Below are positions 38,401 to 50,239 of a DNA stretch of 64,000 bases, in pieces. A model generated the notes under the pieces. That model was not told the DNA's origin, did no database searches, and worked only from the letters and a program-made list of their open reading frames with translations. A program made the position numbers and the translations under genes. Position 1 is the stretch's first letter. Each line of letters begins with the position of its first letter. Location of the stretch: contig JAKSGN010000038.1 of NCBI GenBank assembly GCA_024180945.1, positions 744,001-808,000 of the forward strand. Reading direction: 5' to 3'. This DNA comes from Macrophomina tecta. Its lineage: Eukaryota; Ascomycota; Dothideomycetes; Botryosphaeriales; Botryosphaeriaceae.

Positions 38401-41216
38401 CCAGATCGACGGCCATTGTGGGGTCAAGCTATCCCAATCCTATCCGCTCAAGCGGACTGATGTCTGGAACGGCGGTGGTCCGGCGGGGTGTGACTCTGCG
38501 CAGATTCGCTCGTATCGCTCTCTGTCTTCTTCTTCTGCTGCACGTCACGAAGTCATGTCGAGCGTGCACTCCATATAATCTGGCGTTTCTGCTCCACTTT
38601 ATCAGCCAACGCTTACGAATGCTACTGCAGCCGCGTCTCTCACAAGCGTTAAATCCGGACTTGATGCTGCGGTCGCTCCATCATCTGGTCTAGCCGCGCT
38701 TGGCTACGCACCACCGCTCTTGGGCCAAGCTGGACAAGCAACTCTCCCAGGGGTGTCTCACCATCCGCACGTGAGGACGCAGTCCTCTTGATCGAACAGT
38801 CCACCGCCGCAACCGCACTTACGTTCTCGATTTCCACTTTGCCGTTGGGCAGCTTCTTTTGGCCGACCACACCACTACCACCATCTTATGCCAAGGATTT
38901 GGAATCTTCACTCTACGTTTAGCGCAAGGTGAAACTTCCCCTGCTCATATAATTTTTTTTTTCTGTCAGAGCCGTACGTCCCTAAGCCCGAGCTGCGGTC
39001 CAAGGCGTGATGCTGGGATGCCGGTCGTCAAGAGGATTAGTCTATATTAACGGCGAAGCAAGATTGCCGCGACCCCTGGTGCATCTCGGGGACCACCGCC
39101 TGCCAGACCACGAGGTACACCGGCATGCATGTCTGGGCGTCAGCAGGGTTCAGGTAGGTGCGCCTGATGAGAGGTGCAGCGGGAGGAAGAGATGAACGAG
39201 CGACTACAAGAGCGAATGGCAGGAGCGCCCAAGCCAGCAAGCGAGCCTTACGAGTGCAGATGGCTTAGCCATTGATCCCGTCTGCCCGTCACACTACGTC
39301 TCCCTCAAGCATCGGCCATCCCAACACGCTCTAGGCAGGGAGTGACGGTCTCCTGGAGCCTGCTCCGGATATGCGTGACACAGGCCAATTGGCATACCCG
39401 GCCGACGATTCCGAACCAGCATGCCATTCCTGTAATGGCGGGCCGAGGCGTGTGCCTGCCGAGTCATGGTCCATTTGTCCTTATTTCCCTTAACTCTGCC
39501 ACTGCCTGGCCGCCGGTGACAGCTTGTGTCCCTGCCCGTAGGCTCGAAGAAATTCGTCAATTCCGTTTTCGGGACCTTAAAGCTAAGCACAGAGCGAGCG
39601 GCAGAGATACATTATTGTATGTGCATACGAAGTACGTGCATCCACGGCCCATGCGCGCCGAGCTCGCATTCTTCACCACATCTGGCTCGCCATTGGCAAA
39701 CGGTGCTCCTCCACACCATTTCGTCATCAAGAGAATGCTTGCGCCATTCGCCAGTCACGAGCTCCACTTGCTACACTGCGTTCCATCCGATATCCAGCCC
39801 ATACAGCAAGCGTTCTGCGTTCGCCGACCAGTCTCAGGTACAAGGTCTATCCGAATTACTTCGGAACCCAGCCGACAGGGCGCTAACATCTGCCCCTCCA
39901 CTTCCGTTTTCATGTACGAGAAACAAGCCAAGCCAGACGAATCGCATCCAAAAAGCGGACCAGAAGCACTTCCATCGCCTGACTCTCCACCACTGCATCC
40001 TACAATCTCTTCCATTCAAGCATCTCGTGGATGCCGACGCGGGCCTCCCGTAAGCCTCTTGCAAGCCACGATTTTCCTTTCCGTCTCCCTCTCCATCCTT
40101 CGTTCCCCGCAGTCTAAGACACAGCGAAACCTGTCTCAGTAAAATATCCGAGAAGCTTCTGCGACAGAAAGGCTCGTGCTGTGATTGCTTGTTCCGTCCC
40201 GCGTCATGGTCGCGTGCTGGTAAGCACTACCGGGGGAGGGTCGGTAAGGGGAATGGAGGTTCCGGAATGGCTGGTGGCAGTGGTGGCGCGCCAGGTTCTG
40301 TCGCTTCTTTCGTGCCGCGCATGCTCATACGGGGCCTGAACCGGAAGCACTACGACAATACGCGTAGAACGTGCTGCGGGAGTAAAAGCATCCGTTACGA
40401 TGTAAAGTGAAGAGTTCTCGGTAGCATTGGGATTTTGATGCCTGCTTCAAGGCCCCATAGCAAATTGCACGTTGCAACACATCTCAATAACGATCTCGCA
40501 CATAGTCGACTACCGTGTATGCATATCACTTTTCTCTCCACCCAGATCCGCCGAGAACCACAAGAATATTCAACCTGGCAAATGCCCATCTTCCCCACTA
40601 CCTACCGGCTATTCTCCCCTCGACTCCCAAACCGTCAACTCAGCCCGACGCAGCCAGAACAGGACGAAAGTCCCACTCCGCGCCTGACGACACAAGCAGC
40701 GCATCTGGCCCTTCTCTCTTCTCTGCATCGATAACCACCCACTACTACTTTGCATCACGTAGCCGTCACAGGAAAGTACGACCATCCATACCGCCTAGCC
40801 GCGTCGGCGCCCCCGCCGAAGAAGCGCCTCATTGCCCTCACACCCTCGTCCTTCCCCCTCACTTTGTTTCCGTTCTAAATCTTCAGTGCCCCCTTGCCGC
40901 TGCCGCTGCCGCCGCCGCCGCCGCCTCCTCCGCCTTGCCCCGCGAAAAAGAGAGAGGCCCCGCTTCTCTAAACATGGCGAGGCACAAGCTCGATCGACGC
41001 ACAGAGTACCAAGACGAAATATATTCGGAGATGGCTGTGCTACTTGTGCCCCGCTCACTCCCTCTTCACGCTCGGCGTCACCGCAGAATGACGACGTTTT
41101 TACCGCTCGACAAGACCGGGAGGGGGGTGGGGCGGCGAAGAGAGCGAGGCGAAGGCGGAAGGCGAAAAAGCCAGGGCTAGTTTGCCGGCCGGCCGAGGAG
41201 GGGAGAGAGGATCAGA

Positions 41217-41260
41217 AGGAGGAGGAGGAGGAGGAGGAGGAGGAGGAGGAGGAGGAGGAA
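41217..41260 (+). repeat. (GGA)n microsatellite
   Basis: About 14 uninterrupted GGA/GAG units. They make long false open frames (poly-Glu or poly-Gly on plus, poly-Pro on minus). Confidence 0.85.
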
Positions 41261-43086
41261 GGCGGAAAGCGGGAGGGGGAAAGGGTGGCTTGGGGTTCTG
41301 GGAATGCGCCAGGCATGCGGGCGCGCGTGTCAACAAGACCAAGAAAAAAAAAACTGTGGGGAAAAAGAGAAAACAAGAGTGTGGGGGACCGCGGGCGTTT
41401 GATGTGCGTTGAGGAAGGGCAGGCGCTTAATGTCGCGCGCTTACTTTATCAAAAATTCCCCCCCCCCCCGGGGTGTGCCCTTTTTCCTTCATTTTTGCTC
41501 TCTGTGCTGCTTGAGCGGTGAGTGTTTTGTGAGGACGTGTCAGTGTCTTGTGATGACTTGTTCAGACGCGGAAGACGAGTGCCGTCTGGAGAGGTGTGGA
41601 CATCGAGCGAGGGTATGCTCTTTTTGTGGGGTTCAAGGAGTATATTCCGCATGATATATGCCCTTTTTTATTTGTTGTCGCGGGGAAGAGGGACAAAAAG
41701 GTAATGCGGTGGGGCGTTGAGTGGAGTTGCGGAATTCTGATAAGGCATGCTCAGGCTCGTTCTCTATTCGTCCACACCGTGTATCCGCGTTGCAATTATT
41801 CGTGGCTCGCTGGAGGCGTGTCGTCTTCGGTATTTTTTTTTTTTTTCCTTTCCTCCCTCTTTATTTCCATTGGCTTTTTTCGGCATCACATGAAGTCTAT
41901 TGCCTCCGGAGGTGACTGGGAACCGGGGAAATCTGAGCTTGGGCGGTACGGAAAGATTCAACTCTCTCTCTCTCTATCCATGAAATTTCTTTTTCCACTT
42001 TCAACGGAGCGCGGCAGATAAACAACTGGGCGCCGCGGCTATTGAAACCTACGGCAAAAAAAAAAAAAAAAAAACGCAAGCAAGGGAAACGGTAAATGAT
42101 AAAAGGCTTGCCCAGTAGCGCTTAGCCTAAGCGCAGCAGCCCGGGCTGGTACGCTACGTTCTCGCTATCGAAAGAAGACACGAGGGAGGCGGGCGCCATA
42201 AGTGTACCTACGCTTGTAGCGTCTACCGTTCATAGCCGCAGAGAAGCCCCAAGGTAGTCCGTTCGTTGGACTATTCACTTGTTGCTGCGCACCGGCCGTC
42301 CCCGATTTTGTGTTTTGCATTAATTATTTTTTTTTTATTTTCACATGTCCACGTAGCGGCGTGTGTGAAGGTTTAAAAAAAAATAAAAAACCTACCTGCT
42401 GGCCTATCCGGATCCTCCGGGTCGAGGCGATGCTGGGGGGATGTGTGACCGGGCGCCCTCCTTGCTCCTCTCTGATTAATAACGCGCACTGCCTGCCTAC
42501 TTGCCTGCCTGCCTGCGCATACCTTATTTCGTCATTCGGAATAGCCTGCCGAACGCGGCGGGCAGCAAACATGGGCGCGGAAGGGGACAAAGGGTCCGCG
42601 GAAAGCGTATACCGAAAGGAGTGAAGGGGAGGAATTAGTTGACAGGAAGACGGACAAGGAGCGCGCCGACCGACGCGTCTGGACCGGAGGAAAGGCCGGG
42701 AGGCGGTGGTGGGTAAGGCAAGTGTCAGGGATCGGGAGGGGCGGACGATTGGGTTTGGGGCGAAGTAGACTTGGTGGTATGGGATTGAAGGTTTACCGGC
42801 GGGTCGGGTGGAGGGAGGGTGAGCCTTAAACCTCTTCGAGAGGGAAAGGGAAAGCAGGTGAGGAAGAAGCTAATGCTTGACGAATGGATAGTAACTTCGA
42901 GCTTTCTCGTCTTTTTTGGCGAAGGGATCGTCAGGAACTTACCGCTGTGTATTCGGCTGCTTTCGGCTGCGGGCCGCGCGTTAACTTGGTGGGAAGAGAC
43001 CGATGCGCCGTATCGGATCGTCGCTGTTTACGGGGGATGGTGGTGTTGATCTATTACTGCCTCGGGAAGGGGGGTTCTTCGTGCAC

Positions 43087-43172
43087 GTCGAGGATGCGGC
43101 AGTCATTCACGAGTAGGACCCTTCCGAGCGTCGAGCATGCGGCGGTCATTCACGAGTAGAACCCTTCCGAGG
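43087..43172. repeat. 43-bp direct tandem duplication
   Basis: Copy 1 (43087-43129) and copy 2 (43130-43172) match except at about four positions. Each copy contains GTCATTCACGAGTAG followed by ACCCTTCCGAG. There is no associated gene. Confidence 0.85.
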
Positions 43173-44514
43173 TGCGTAGAAAAAGCGCATCTTCTTTTTG
43201 ATCGGCACAAACGAAAGCTTACTGTGCCGTGGCTCAGTCGAAAGTTTCGGTGGGCTTGCCGTTTGCTGATTCAGGATGGGAACGGTGGGTAGGTTGGGCG
43301 CTTGCTGGTGATATTCGCCTCTCGCCGGATGACTCCTCTGGCACTGCTGTTAGCTTGTTGTTCCGGTGTCCTTGCACATGCTCTGGGCACACGACCACCG
43401 TCGCCAACCGTGGTCCTGGCCGCAGATCACCCATGCATGAGTGCAGAGACTTAACCACTCATCCTCCGGGCTTGAGTCAGTCGCATGGTAGGACTGGGGT
43501 TGGCTGCCGACAGTACCCTGTAAGCTTGGAGCGTCGGCCAGTTGATGCTCTTCATTCGATATTGCCGTATAAATATAGCACAGGAATCTCTGAAGTTTCG
43601 CCTGGCGAGTTCCGATGTCCCTCGGAAGAAAGCCACGTCTTGAGTCCGAATGTCAGGGAGGGAACATTTTCCTCCCAGCTACTCATGAAATTCTCTTGTA
43701 GCTGATCAGGCGATTGGCCGTAGATTTTGCCTTGTTGTCATAAAACATGGCTATTGGGTCATCGACAGCGGATGAAAGGATAAATGGGATCCACGTTGGC
43801 CACAGTTCTCTCTCGGATTAGTGGGCCAGCATGTCCGGCTTCAAGACATCGAAGCTGCCACAGACCCCTAGGTCAGAAGTTGGCTGTCTGACATGCATGA
43901 GTAGATCTTACATGACTTTTACTATGGGCTGGGGTTGGTATTAAGCGAACGTCTTAGATTTGCATTGACCAAGCTATTGCGCACTTCCCAACCTGTCAAA
44001 TGGATAGGCTTGGCCGTGCAACGCCCTTCGCTGTAATGACAACACATGCGTCTCCCCCAACCGTACAGATGTCGAAGTGTCCCGCCATTGGCCGGAACAC
44101 TTATCCGGCAGCGAGGCGCTATCAAGGCTTCAAGATCTTCTTAGCGAAGCCACTCCCTCGATGGTACTCAGCTCTCATTGTCGAAGCCGGCACTTCGGGA
44201 AAGACACGTCCGGACGCTGAGGTGCAGAAAGCACGAGACTCTACCGCTTGTGACACGTCGAGCAAGGCGGCCGTGCATCTTGAACCTCCAGGTCTCTTTG
44301 CCTTCAGCCATTCAAAGGCGGTCGTCTTATCACTGCAGCAGGACGTGGAACTCTTATTTGGAAGACGGCGCGAGCAAAGGGAAGTCTAATTCTACTCACT
44401 TTCTAGTTCGAACATCATGCTCTCGCGATGATAAGGCAGTCAGCCAGAGGAGCCGTCGGCCGGCCGTCTCTCCACGCCCTGCCGACGCAGTGATCCGCGC
44501 TTACACCACATCGC

Positions 44515-45318
44515 TCAATTCATCCACCTTTGGAGCAACTCAGGCGGGGCATCCTTGATCAACACGTGCACGTGATCAATGCCTCTCACGCTCTGCAGCT
44601 TCGCCCAGTTCTTGAACCACAACACGCTGTCTCCCTTTGTCGCTTCGCCCAGAGGCTCCCTGAAAGCCTTGGTCACGAAATGCTCGACCTGGCCACGCGA
44701 GAGATCTGTCAAGTCGCCGTCTTCAGGGTTGAGCTCAAGCGGTGTCTTCAGCCACACGCAGATGTGCACAATGCCAGGATCCAAGCCGTACGGCCAGTCG
44801 TTGCGCAGGACTACGTAGTCGTCCGGATGCGCGAACGGCGTGCGGTTCTTGAACTCGAAGAGAAAGCCATTGGTCTCCGGCCTGCCCAGGGGGGTCCACT
44901 GCAGGCGCTCCTTCAGCAAATAGTTGGTGATGCTGCCGAACTTGGTGCGGATGCCGGTCGTCCAGTCGAGATAGGCGCGCGTCTGGCTTGGGCTGCGGGT
45001 CAGCAGGTGCAGGTCGTTGGTGCCGATGAGGGAGTGCAGGCTGGCCCAGCTGTGCGGGGTGAAGTCGGCGTCGGAGGCGAGAGAGAGGATGTGCTTGTCC
45101 AGATCGGTGAGATGGGGGTAGGCGGCGAGGTAGTCGGCCACAGCTTTTGGGCCGATGCCGTGGGGATCGGGTGCGGCAGTGGTGGTGAGGGTGGGAGCAT
45201 TGCCGGTGAATGCCGGAGCGGACGCCGGAGCGGCCGGCGCGCGCGGTTGCCGTGGCAGTTGCGGGCGGCCGCCTTTCTGTGGCGTGACCGAGCGCTCGCT
45301 GCTGTCGCCGGGCGCCAT
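44515..45318 (-). CDS. DUF3605 / N-acetylglucosamine-induced protein 1 (GIG1)-like
   Basis: Single exon, 267 residues. The start at 45318 (GCCATGGCG) is chosen because the frame upstream begins only at a TTG. After a Pro/Ala/Arg-rich N-terminus (about 50 residues) comes the DUF3605 core: SQTRAYLDWTTGIRTKFGS, ITNYLLKERLQW, HPDDYVVLRNDWPYGLDPGIVH, ICVWLKTPL and near the end VLWFKNWAKLQSVRGIDHVHVLIKD. Conserved Trp, His and Asp residues suggest an enzyme, but no activity is established for the family. In Candida, GIG1 is induced by N-acetylglucosamine. It is divergent from the cytochrome b5 reductase gene. Confidence 0.85.
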   Translation of the reverse strand: MAPGDSSERSVTPQKGGRPQLPRQPRAPAAPASAPAFTGNAPTLTTTAAPDPHGIGPKAVADYLAAYPHLTDLDKHILSLASDADFTPHSWASLHSLIGTNDLHLLTRSPSQTRAYLDWTTGIRTKFGSITNYLLKERLQWTPLGRPETNGFLFEFKNRTPFAHPDDYVVLRNDWPYGLDPGIVHICVWLKTPLELNPEDGDLTDLSRGQVEHFVTKAFREPLGEATKGDSVLWFKNWAKLQSVRGIDHVHVLIKDAPPELLQRWMN

Positions 45319-45625
45319 GGCTGCGGCGAACGCGGGCGGTGGTTCTGGTTGGGGACGGGAGAACGCGGTGAGGGCGAGAGGCCGGAAGGCATTGCCCAAA
45401 GCGACGAAGGGGTCCTTCGGTCTCTCGGCTGGATTTTCCCCACACCAGCTTTTCTTGAGAGCTCAACCATCGGCGCCGCTCGGCTTGCTCTTAAGAATCA
45501 CCATCGTGCCCCACCGCCCACCGCCCACCACAGAGCGCGCGCCCCTCCACTGCTCCTCTCTCGCCCGCTTCCTCTTCTCCTCCCACTCCTCCACCATCCC
45601 AGCACCTCCCGCGCCGCCAGCAACA
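45319..45625. promoter_or_regulatory. Shared bidirectional promoter region, GIG1-like / CBR1
   Basis: Only 307 bases separate the two divergent ATGs. The right half is C-rich (many CCACC/CTCC) up to the ACAATG of CBR1. No TATA box seen. Confidence 0.45.
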
Positions 45626-46808
45626 ATGTCGGGGGCCTTCGCGCCGCAGTTCGTGCACGGCGTCTACATTCCCTCCGCCCTTTTGATTGTCGGCACCGCC
45701 ATTGTCAAGAAGGAATGGGTTCCCTTCGCCTTCGCCATTGCCGCTCTGCTCGGCGGCTGGAAGGTCTACAGCAACCGTACGCGCCGCTCCCACTTGCGTC
45801 CTCCAGTCCCACCTCCGACATCGGTCGATTCCCGCTAACCACCAGCTTCTCGTTGTCCAGAAGCCCGCAAGGTGCTCAAGCCCGACGCCTTCCAGGAATT
45901 CCCTCTCACTGAGAAGACCGTCCTGACCCACAACACCGCCATGTAAGCACTCTCCTTCCCTCCCTCCCTCAATTGGCCCTCCGCCGCACCCCAGCTCCCG
46001 CAAACGACCGCTCGACACTCACCACGCAACACCTCGCCAGCTACCGCTTCTCCCTCCCGCGCCCCACCGACACCCTCGGCCTGCCCATCGGCCAGCACAT
46101 CTCGATCGCGGCCACGCTGCCGGGCCAGCCCAAAGAAGTCGTCCGCTCCTACACGCCCATCTCGTCCGACGAGGACCGCGGCCACGTCGACCTGCTCATC
46201 AAGTCCTACCCGACCGGCAACATCTCCAAGCACGTGGCCGGCCTGGCCATCGGCGACAAGATCAAGGTCAAGGGGCCCAAGGGTGCCATGGTCTACACGC
46301 CCAACATGGTGCGCCACTTTGGCATGATCGCCGGCGGCACCGGCATCACGCCCATGCTGCAGATCATCAAGGCCATCAACCGCGGCCGCGCCGCCGGCGA
46401 CAGGACCGAGGTCGACTTGATCTTTGCCAACGTCAACCCCGAGGACATCCTGCTCAAGGACGACCTGGACGCCCTGGCCGCCAAGGACCCGGGCTTCCGC
46501 GTGCACTATGTCCTGAACAACCCGCCCGACGGCTGGACCGGCGGCGTGGGCTTCGTGACGGCGGACATGATCAAGGTATGCTTCATCTTCGCAACATCTC
46601 TGCTTCGGCTCAACTTTCCTCCCTTCTGGGCGCTTGCCATGTGCTGACGATCCCCTAGTCCAAGCTTCCCGCTCCTGCAAAGGACGTCAAGATCCTCGTC
46701 TGCGGCCCTCCTCCCATGGTCAGCGCGATGAAGAAGGCTGCCGAGTCCCTGGGCTTCGACAAGGCCAGGCCAGTCAGCAAGCTCGAGGACCAGGTCTTCT
46801 GCTTCTAA
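45626..46808 (+). CDS. CBR1: NADH-cytochrome b5 reductase
   Basis: Four exons (45626-45776, 45861-45942, 46041-46575, 46659-46808; introns 84, 98 and 83 bp) encode 305 residues. An N-terminal hydrophobic segment (about 13-48) anchors it in the ER or outer mitochondrial membrane. FAD-binding residues are in RSYTPIS (113-119) and the GPKGAM loop. The NADH-binding part has GGTGITP (176-182) and CGPPPM (271-276), with the C-terminal VFCF typical of the family. The enzyme passes electrons from NADH to cytochrome b5 for desaturation and sterol synthesis. The length and short anchor fit CBR1 better than the longer mitochondrial MCR1. Confidence 0.96.
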
Positions 46809-47831
46809 ACTACTCTGCATACGTCAGTTCACGAAGCTTTGTAACGATGGCACGGGGGCGATTTGCGCGGGTGCGATGCTGGAACGAGTGTTGGAGTTGA
46901 AGCAGTAACCCGGATGTGAATGCACGGGCAGCATCACGCCATCCACCTTTGGGCGATTGCTTACAACTGGCCAAGCATTTGCATTTACGGCTGCGTCCAG
47001 CAGGGATGTTTCCAGGACGCATGTTTATGACTTTCGGCGTATCAGAGACAATGGGTTCTGGTAGATACGAAGATGCCGGATGGATTGAGAGAAAAGCATA
47101 GGACGGGAAAATACCTCGGTGGTCATTCGCAAAGGTCCAAAATCTTGTAGCATTTACAAGGGAAAGTATATACTTGTGTCAAGCGGCATGAGAATGAGAA
47201 ACAAAGAATATCAAAGATCCCTATATTTGGAAACGAACGCGCCAAATGGTCTTCTTTCTTCGTACATGAGAAGTCATAACCTCATATTAAATTGTGATAT
47301 GGGCAGAGAGAGAGAGAGAAAAAAAAAAAAAAAAAGAACAGGATGATGCTCGCTAGCTGGAAGGCAGTGGAAGAAAGAGGAGAGAAGGAAGCAGAATGAG
47401 AAAACGTGACGCTTCGCTCAAGAAGGAAGAACAAGCATGCTCGGATCGCTCAAAAGCGCATTAAAAAAAAAAAAAAAGATCCTAGGTCATCGAAGCAGTC
47501 TTAAAGCAAGAAAGGTCGGCAGTCAAAAATGATGCATGATAACTGCTTCCGCTTCCCTTCTCTTCTTCTCTTACACGTCCCGTCGAAATTGGCGGGCTCC
47601 GTACTCCCTTGGGAACAGGGGGCCAGGCTTGAGAAAGAGCTTCGACAGTAGATCTGAAGCTACACGGAACTTGAGTTGTGTCTCTAGACGTCGTGGGTCC
47701 CGCCCAATCTCTTGTATATGCGCGTTTGGACGAACAAACATCCAAACGTACGCGTAGAGAGGAAAGTGGGAGCAACCCACGTTTGGACAAGTGCTCCAAA
47801 TATCCGAGACTGGCTCGGATCTGTTCACACA

Positions 47832-47873
<42 letters not shown>

Positions 47874-48691
47874 GAAAGATTCCAACCGGGCTCTCGCAGA
47901 ATAAGTTAATCGGTAAAGGCTCGGGGGCCATCGTCTCTTGGTCCATGTTTCTCTAAGCCGGTCTTTTCTCTTCAAGCGCACTCTCGCAGCGTAAGCAAAA
48001 TCTGCTAATTTCCTTGGAGAAAGCTGCTCCAGGACGCGTCTGACGACCGCCCATATTGAAAGCAAATATAAGGAAGAATTGGGGGATCATCGAAGTAGAA
48101 AGAAAGAAAATGATGCCTTGGAAACAAGGATGAGTGGCCCTTTTTTTTTCATCTCGGACTTCTCCGCATGTAAGGCGTGCAGGATCGGCTGCTGAGAAGT
48201 TGATCTATGCCCACGCCATCGTTAGGCAGTATTGGCCCTCGCGTCACGGCGCGCGGCCTGTCTCGTCCCAGAACTGCTGGAAATGTGCCCAAGAAACCCC
48301 CGGACTGCTGGAATCTCATCTTTGCCGAATTTGATTGACTGACAACTCGCTGCAACGGAGTAGCACAGCTTCGTCCATCCGGATGTGCTCGCAATGGTGT
48401 AAACTTCGAGCCATTCCGTTCCTGGAAAAGCTCCTTCCATCACGCTGACGCTCGATTTCACCGGATGCCGGCCGAGGAGGGCGACGGCGCTCAAGTGAAG
48501 AGCTTGACTTTCAGAAATGACGGGCGGCGACACCTCTGGCAACCGACGTGGGTGGCCACGGTGACGGTGGTGACACCGTTGGCGGACTCGGCAGCGGTTT
48601 GGGTGTGGTCGAGCTGCTTCGGGCAAATAGTCGGCCTGCGGGGTTTTGATGACGTAGTGGAGGGAGCAGAAACGCCGAGGGGCTTTGGTTG
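46809..48691. other. Spacer between convergent CBR1 and CCDC97-like genes
   Basis: 1.9 kb without a supported gene. It contains A-runs (about 47321-47336 and 47462-47476) and the T27/A11 block at 47836-47873. Open frames on both strands are short and cross the homopolymers. Confidence 0.5.
47836..47873. repeat. T27 run followed directly by A11
   Basis: 27 T then 11 A, self-complementary over 11 bp. Confidence 0.85.
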
Positions 48692-49426
48692 TCAAAAGTC
48701 CTGCACGCCCGTCTCCCCCGCGATCTTGGGGGTGCCCTGGCCCGAGTGGATCCAGCTGGGCTCCTCGTCGTCGAAGTACTTTTCCTGGGCGGCGCGCTCC
48801 TCCTCGTGCACGTCGTCCCACTCCTCGCTCTCGTCGACCTCCTCGTAGCGGAAGTCGCGGTCCTCGCCGCGCAGGAAGCGTTGGCCCATGTCGTCGCGCC
48901 AGCGGGCCAGGCCCTCCTCCTTGGTCTTGACCTCGTCGTCGCTGTCTTCTTCGATGGCTAGTATCTCGCCGTTGGGCCCTCGGCGCACGGCGATGGACGA
49001 GGCGTCCGGGTTCTGCAGGGCCTGCAGCTTGGCCTCTGAGCGCAGCAGGTCGGCCTCGAGCACGCCCGAGTAGCCCTTTGCGCGGCCTTCTGCCTCGCGC
49101 TCGGCGGGCGTCTGGAAGCGGCGCACGAGGCGGTCGTACAGCAAGGGGTCGGCCAGCTCGAGGCCGGAGGAGAAGTACTCGGGGTGGGTGTCGAGATAAC
49201 GCTTGCGGCGATTCTTGACGCGGATGCGGTGGGCGCGGGCTTGCTGGTCTTCGTCATCGGGGTCGGCGTCGTGGTCGCGTGGGCGGCGGCGGCGGTAGTC
49301 GGCAGGCTGTTGGGGGGCGCCGGCGGGGGCGTTGAAATTGCGCGACGGCGGGCTCTCGGTTGCGGCATCGATCTGCGGGGCGGTGGGCTCGTCGACGTGC
49401 ATGCTTTGCTGGCCGAGGAAAGGCAT
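48692..49426 (-). CDS. CCDC97 (DUF2052)-family protein
   Basis: Single exon, 244 residues, starting at the ATG at 49426 (MPFLGQQSMHV). The N-terminal 55 residues are low-complexity, then RRRRPRDHDADPDDED. The family domain follows: RVKNRRKRYLDTHPEYFSSG, ELADPLLYDRLVRRFQTPAERE, KGYSGVLEADLLRSEAKL, and the acidic C-terminal part with WRDDMGQRFLRGEDRDFRYEEVD and EWDD. This matches the C-terminal domain of coiled-coil domain protein 97; the human protein has been linked to the SF3B splicing complex, so a nuclear role is possible. The open frame extends far upstream through CCCTG repeats (Gly/Ala/Gln-rich), which I consider non-coding. Confidence 0.85.
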   Translation of the reverse strand: MPFLGQQSMHVDEPTAPQIDAATESPPSRNFNAPAGAPQQPADYRRRRPRDHDADPDDEDQQARAHRIRVKNRRKRYLDTHPEYFSSGLELADPLLYDRLVRRFQTPAEREAEGRAKGYSGVLEADLLRSEAKLQALQNPDASSIAVRRGPNGEILAIEEDSDDEVKTKEEGLARWRDDMGQRFLRGEDRDFRYEEVDESEEWDDVHEEERAAQEKYFDDEEPSWIHSGQGTPKIAGETGVQDF

Positions 49427-50239
49427 TGGGGGGCTGGGGAACGGGAAAGGGTGAACGAGCGACGGGCGGCGTGGGAGGAGGAGCGCGGTGGTTCGTGGGC
49501 GGGGGCGCTCGGGGCCTTTAGCAAGAAAAAAAAGAATCTTGGGGTATGACGACGGACCGGTGAGGAGGGGAGCGTGTCTTGTCTGAAGTGGCGCGTGGAG
49601 TCTTGAAGCGGCAATCGGACAGGGTCCGCCCGGGTGGGGCGCGCTGGGTGAGGCCGTTTCACGCGATAGGGCCTGGCGGGCTCCCTGCGCCCTCGGGCCT
49701 GGCACCAGCTCTGGGGCCTGCACCTGCAGAGAGGCCCAGCGCCCTGCGACTGCGACTGCGCCTGCGCCGGCGCCGGCGCTGCCCTCCCTGCCCTGCCCTG
49801 CCCTGCCCTGCCCTGCTGCTCCCGTCCCCCCCGTTCCACCCACCCGCCTGGAGACGACGACTCACGGCACGCCATGTCCGCTTTCCTCCAGCGCTGCTCC
49901 GGTGCCGTCCAGTCTGTGTGCACCTTCTTTGTCTACTTCTACCGCATCCTCTGCTGCCGCCTCTGAGCCAGCCAAGCCCGGCCCCCCGCCCCGAGCACGA
50001 GAACCCACTGCGTCCATGCCAGGCCGCCGTCCGTGAGCTGCCCTCGCATCCAACTGCACGCGCCCTGCAGAGCGTGCCAGGTGTCCCGTTCGCCTCCAAG
50101 TTTTGTCATATCTGGCCCGTCTCCAATCACCTCCCGCCTCTCTCTCTCATCGCGTTCCCTAAGTCTCCGCAACCAACTCCCATCTGTCCAAGGCGCTGGC
50201 TCGCCCTTTTCTGTTCTCCCGCCACAGCCCCTGACCACC
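49427..50239. promoter_or_regulatory. Divergent promoter region, CCDC97-like / spermidine-synthase-like
   Basis: 813 GC-rich bases between divergent starts, holding the CCCTG repeat. A plus-strand frame is open into the downstream gene from 50033, but it starts at a weak upstream ATG and looks like leader. Confidence 0.45.
49783..49817 (+). repeat. (CCCTG)n pentanucleotide repeat
   Basis: About six tandem CCCTG units lie in the divergent spacer between the CCDC97-like and spermidine-synthase-like genes. Confidence 0.8.

Larger units (their letters stand above)
35476..44514. other. 9-kb region without a supported gene, upstream of the WHI3-like gene
   Basis: No open frame here has a convincing start, composition or motif. 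From 35.5 to 37.5 kb the DNA is very GC-rich and C-rich on the plus strand beyond 36.6 kb. It includes a 15-mer CTGCCCTGCCCGGCC-like repeat (about 36884-36925), a CCG run (about 40895-40925), a GGA microsatellite (41217-41260), a C-run (41460-41469), an A-run (about 42055-42074) and a 43-bp tandem duplication (43087-43172). Part of it is probably the long promoter and leader of the WHI3-like gene. Unannotated non-coding RNA is possible. Confidence 0.45.

Noticed and set aside
40832..41521. 229-codon frame with poly-Glu
   Set aside because: Created by the GGA microsatellite; flanks do not look coding.
43380..43500. tRNA-like GAGTGGTTAAG string on the minus strand
   Set aside because: No matching T-loop (GGTTCRANYCC) or acceptor stem found; not a tRNA.
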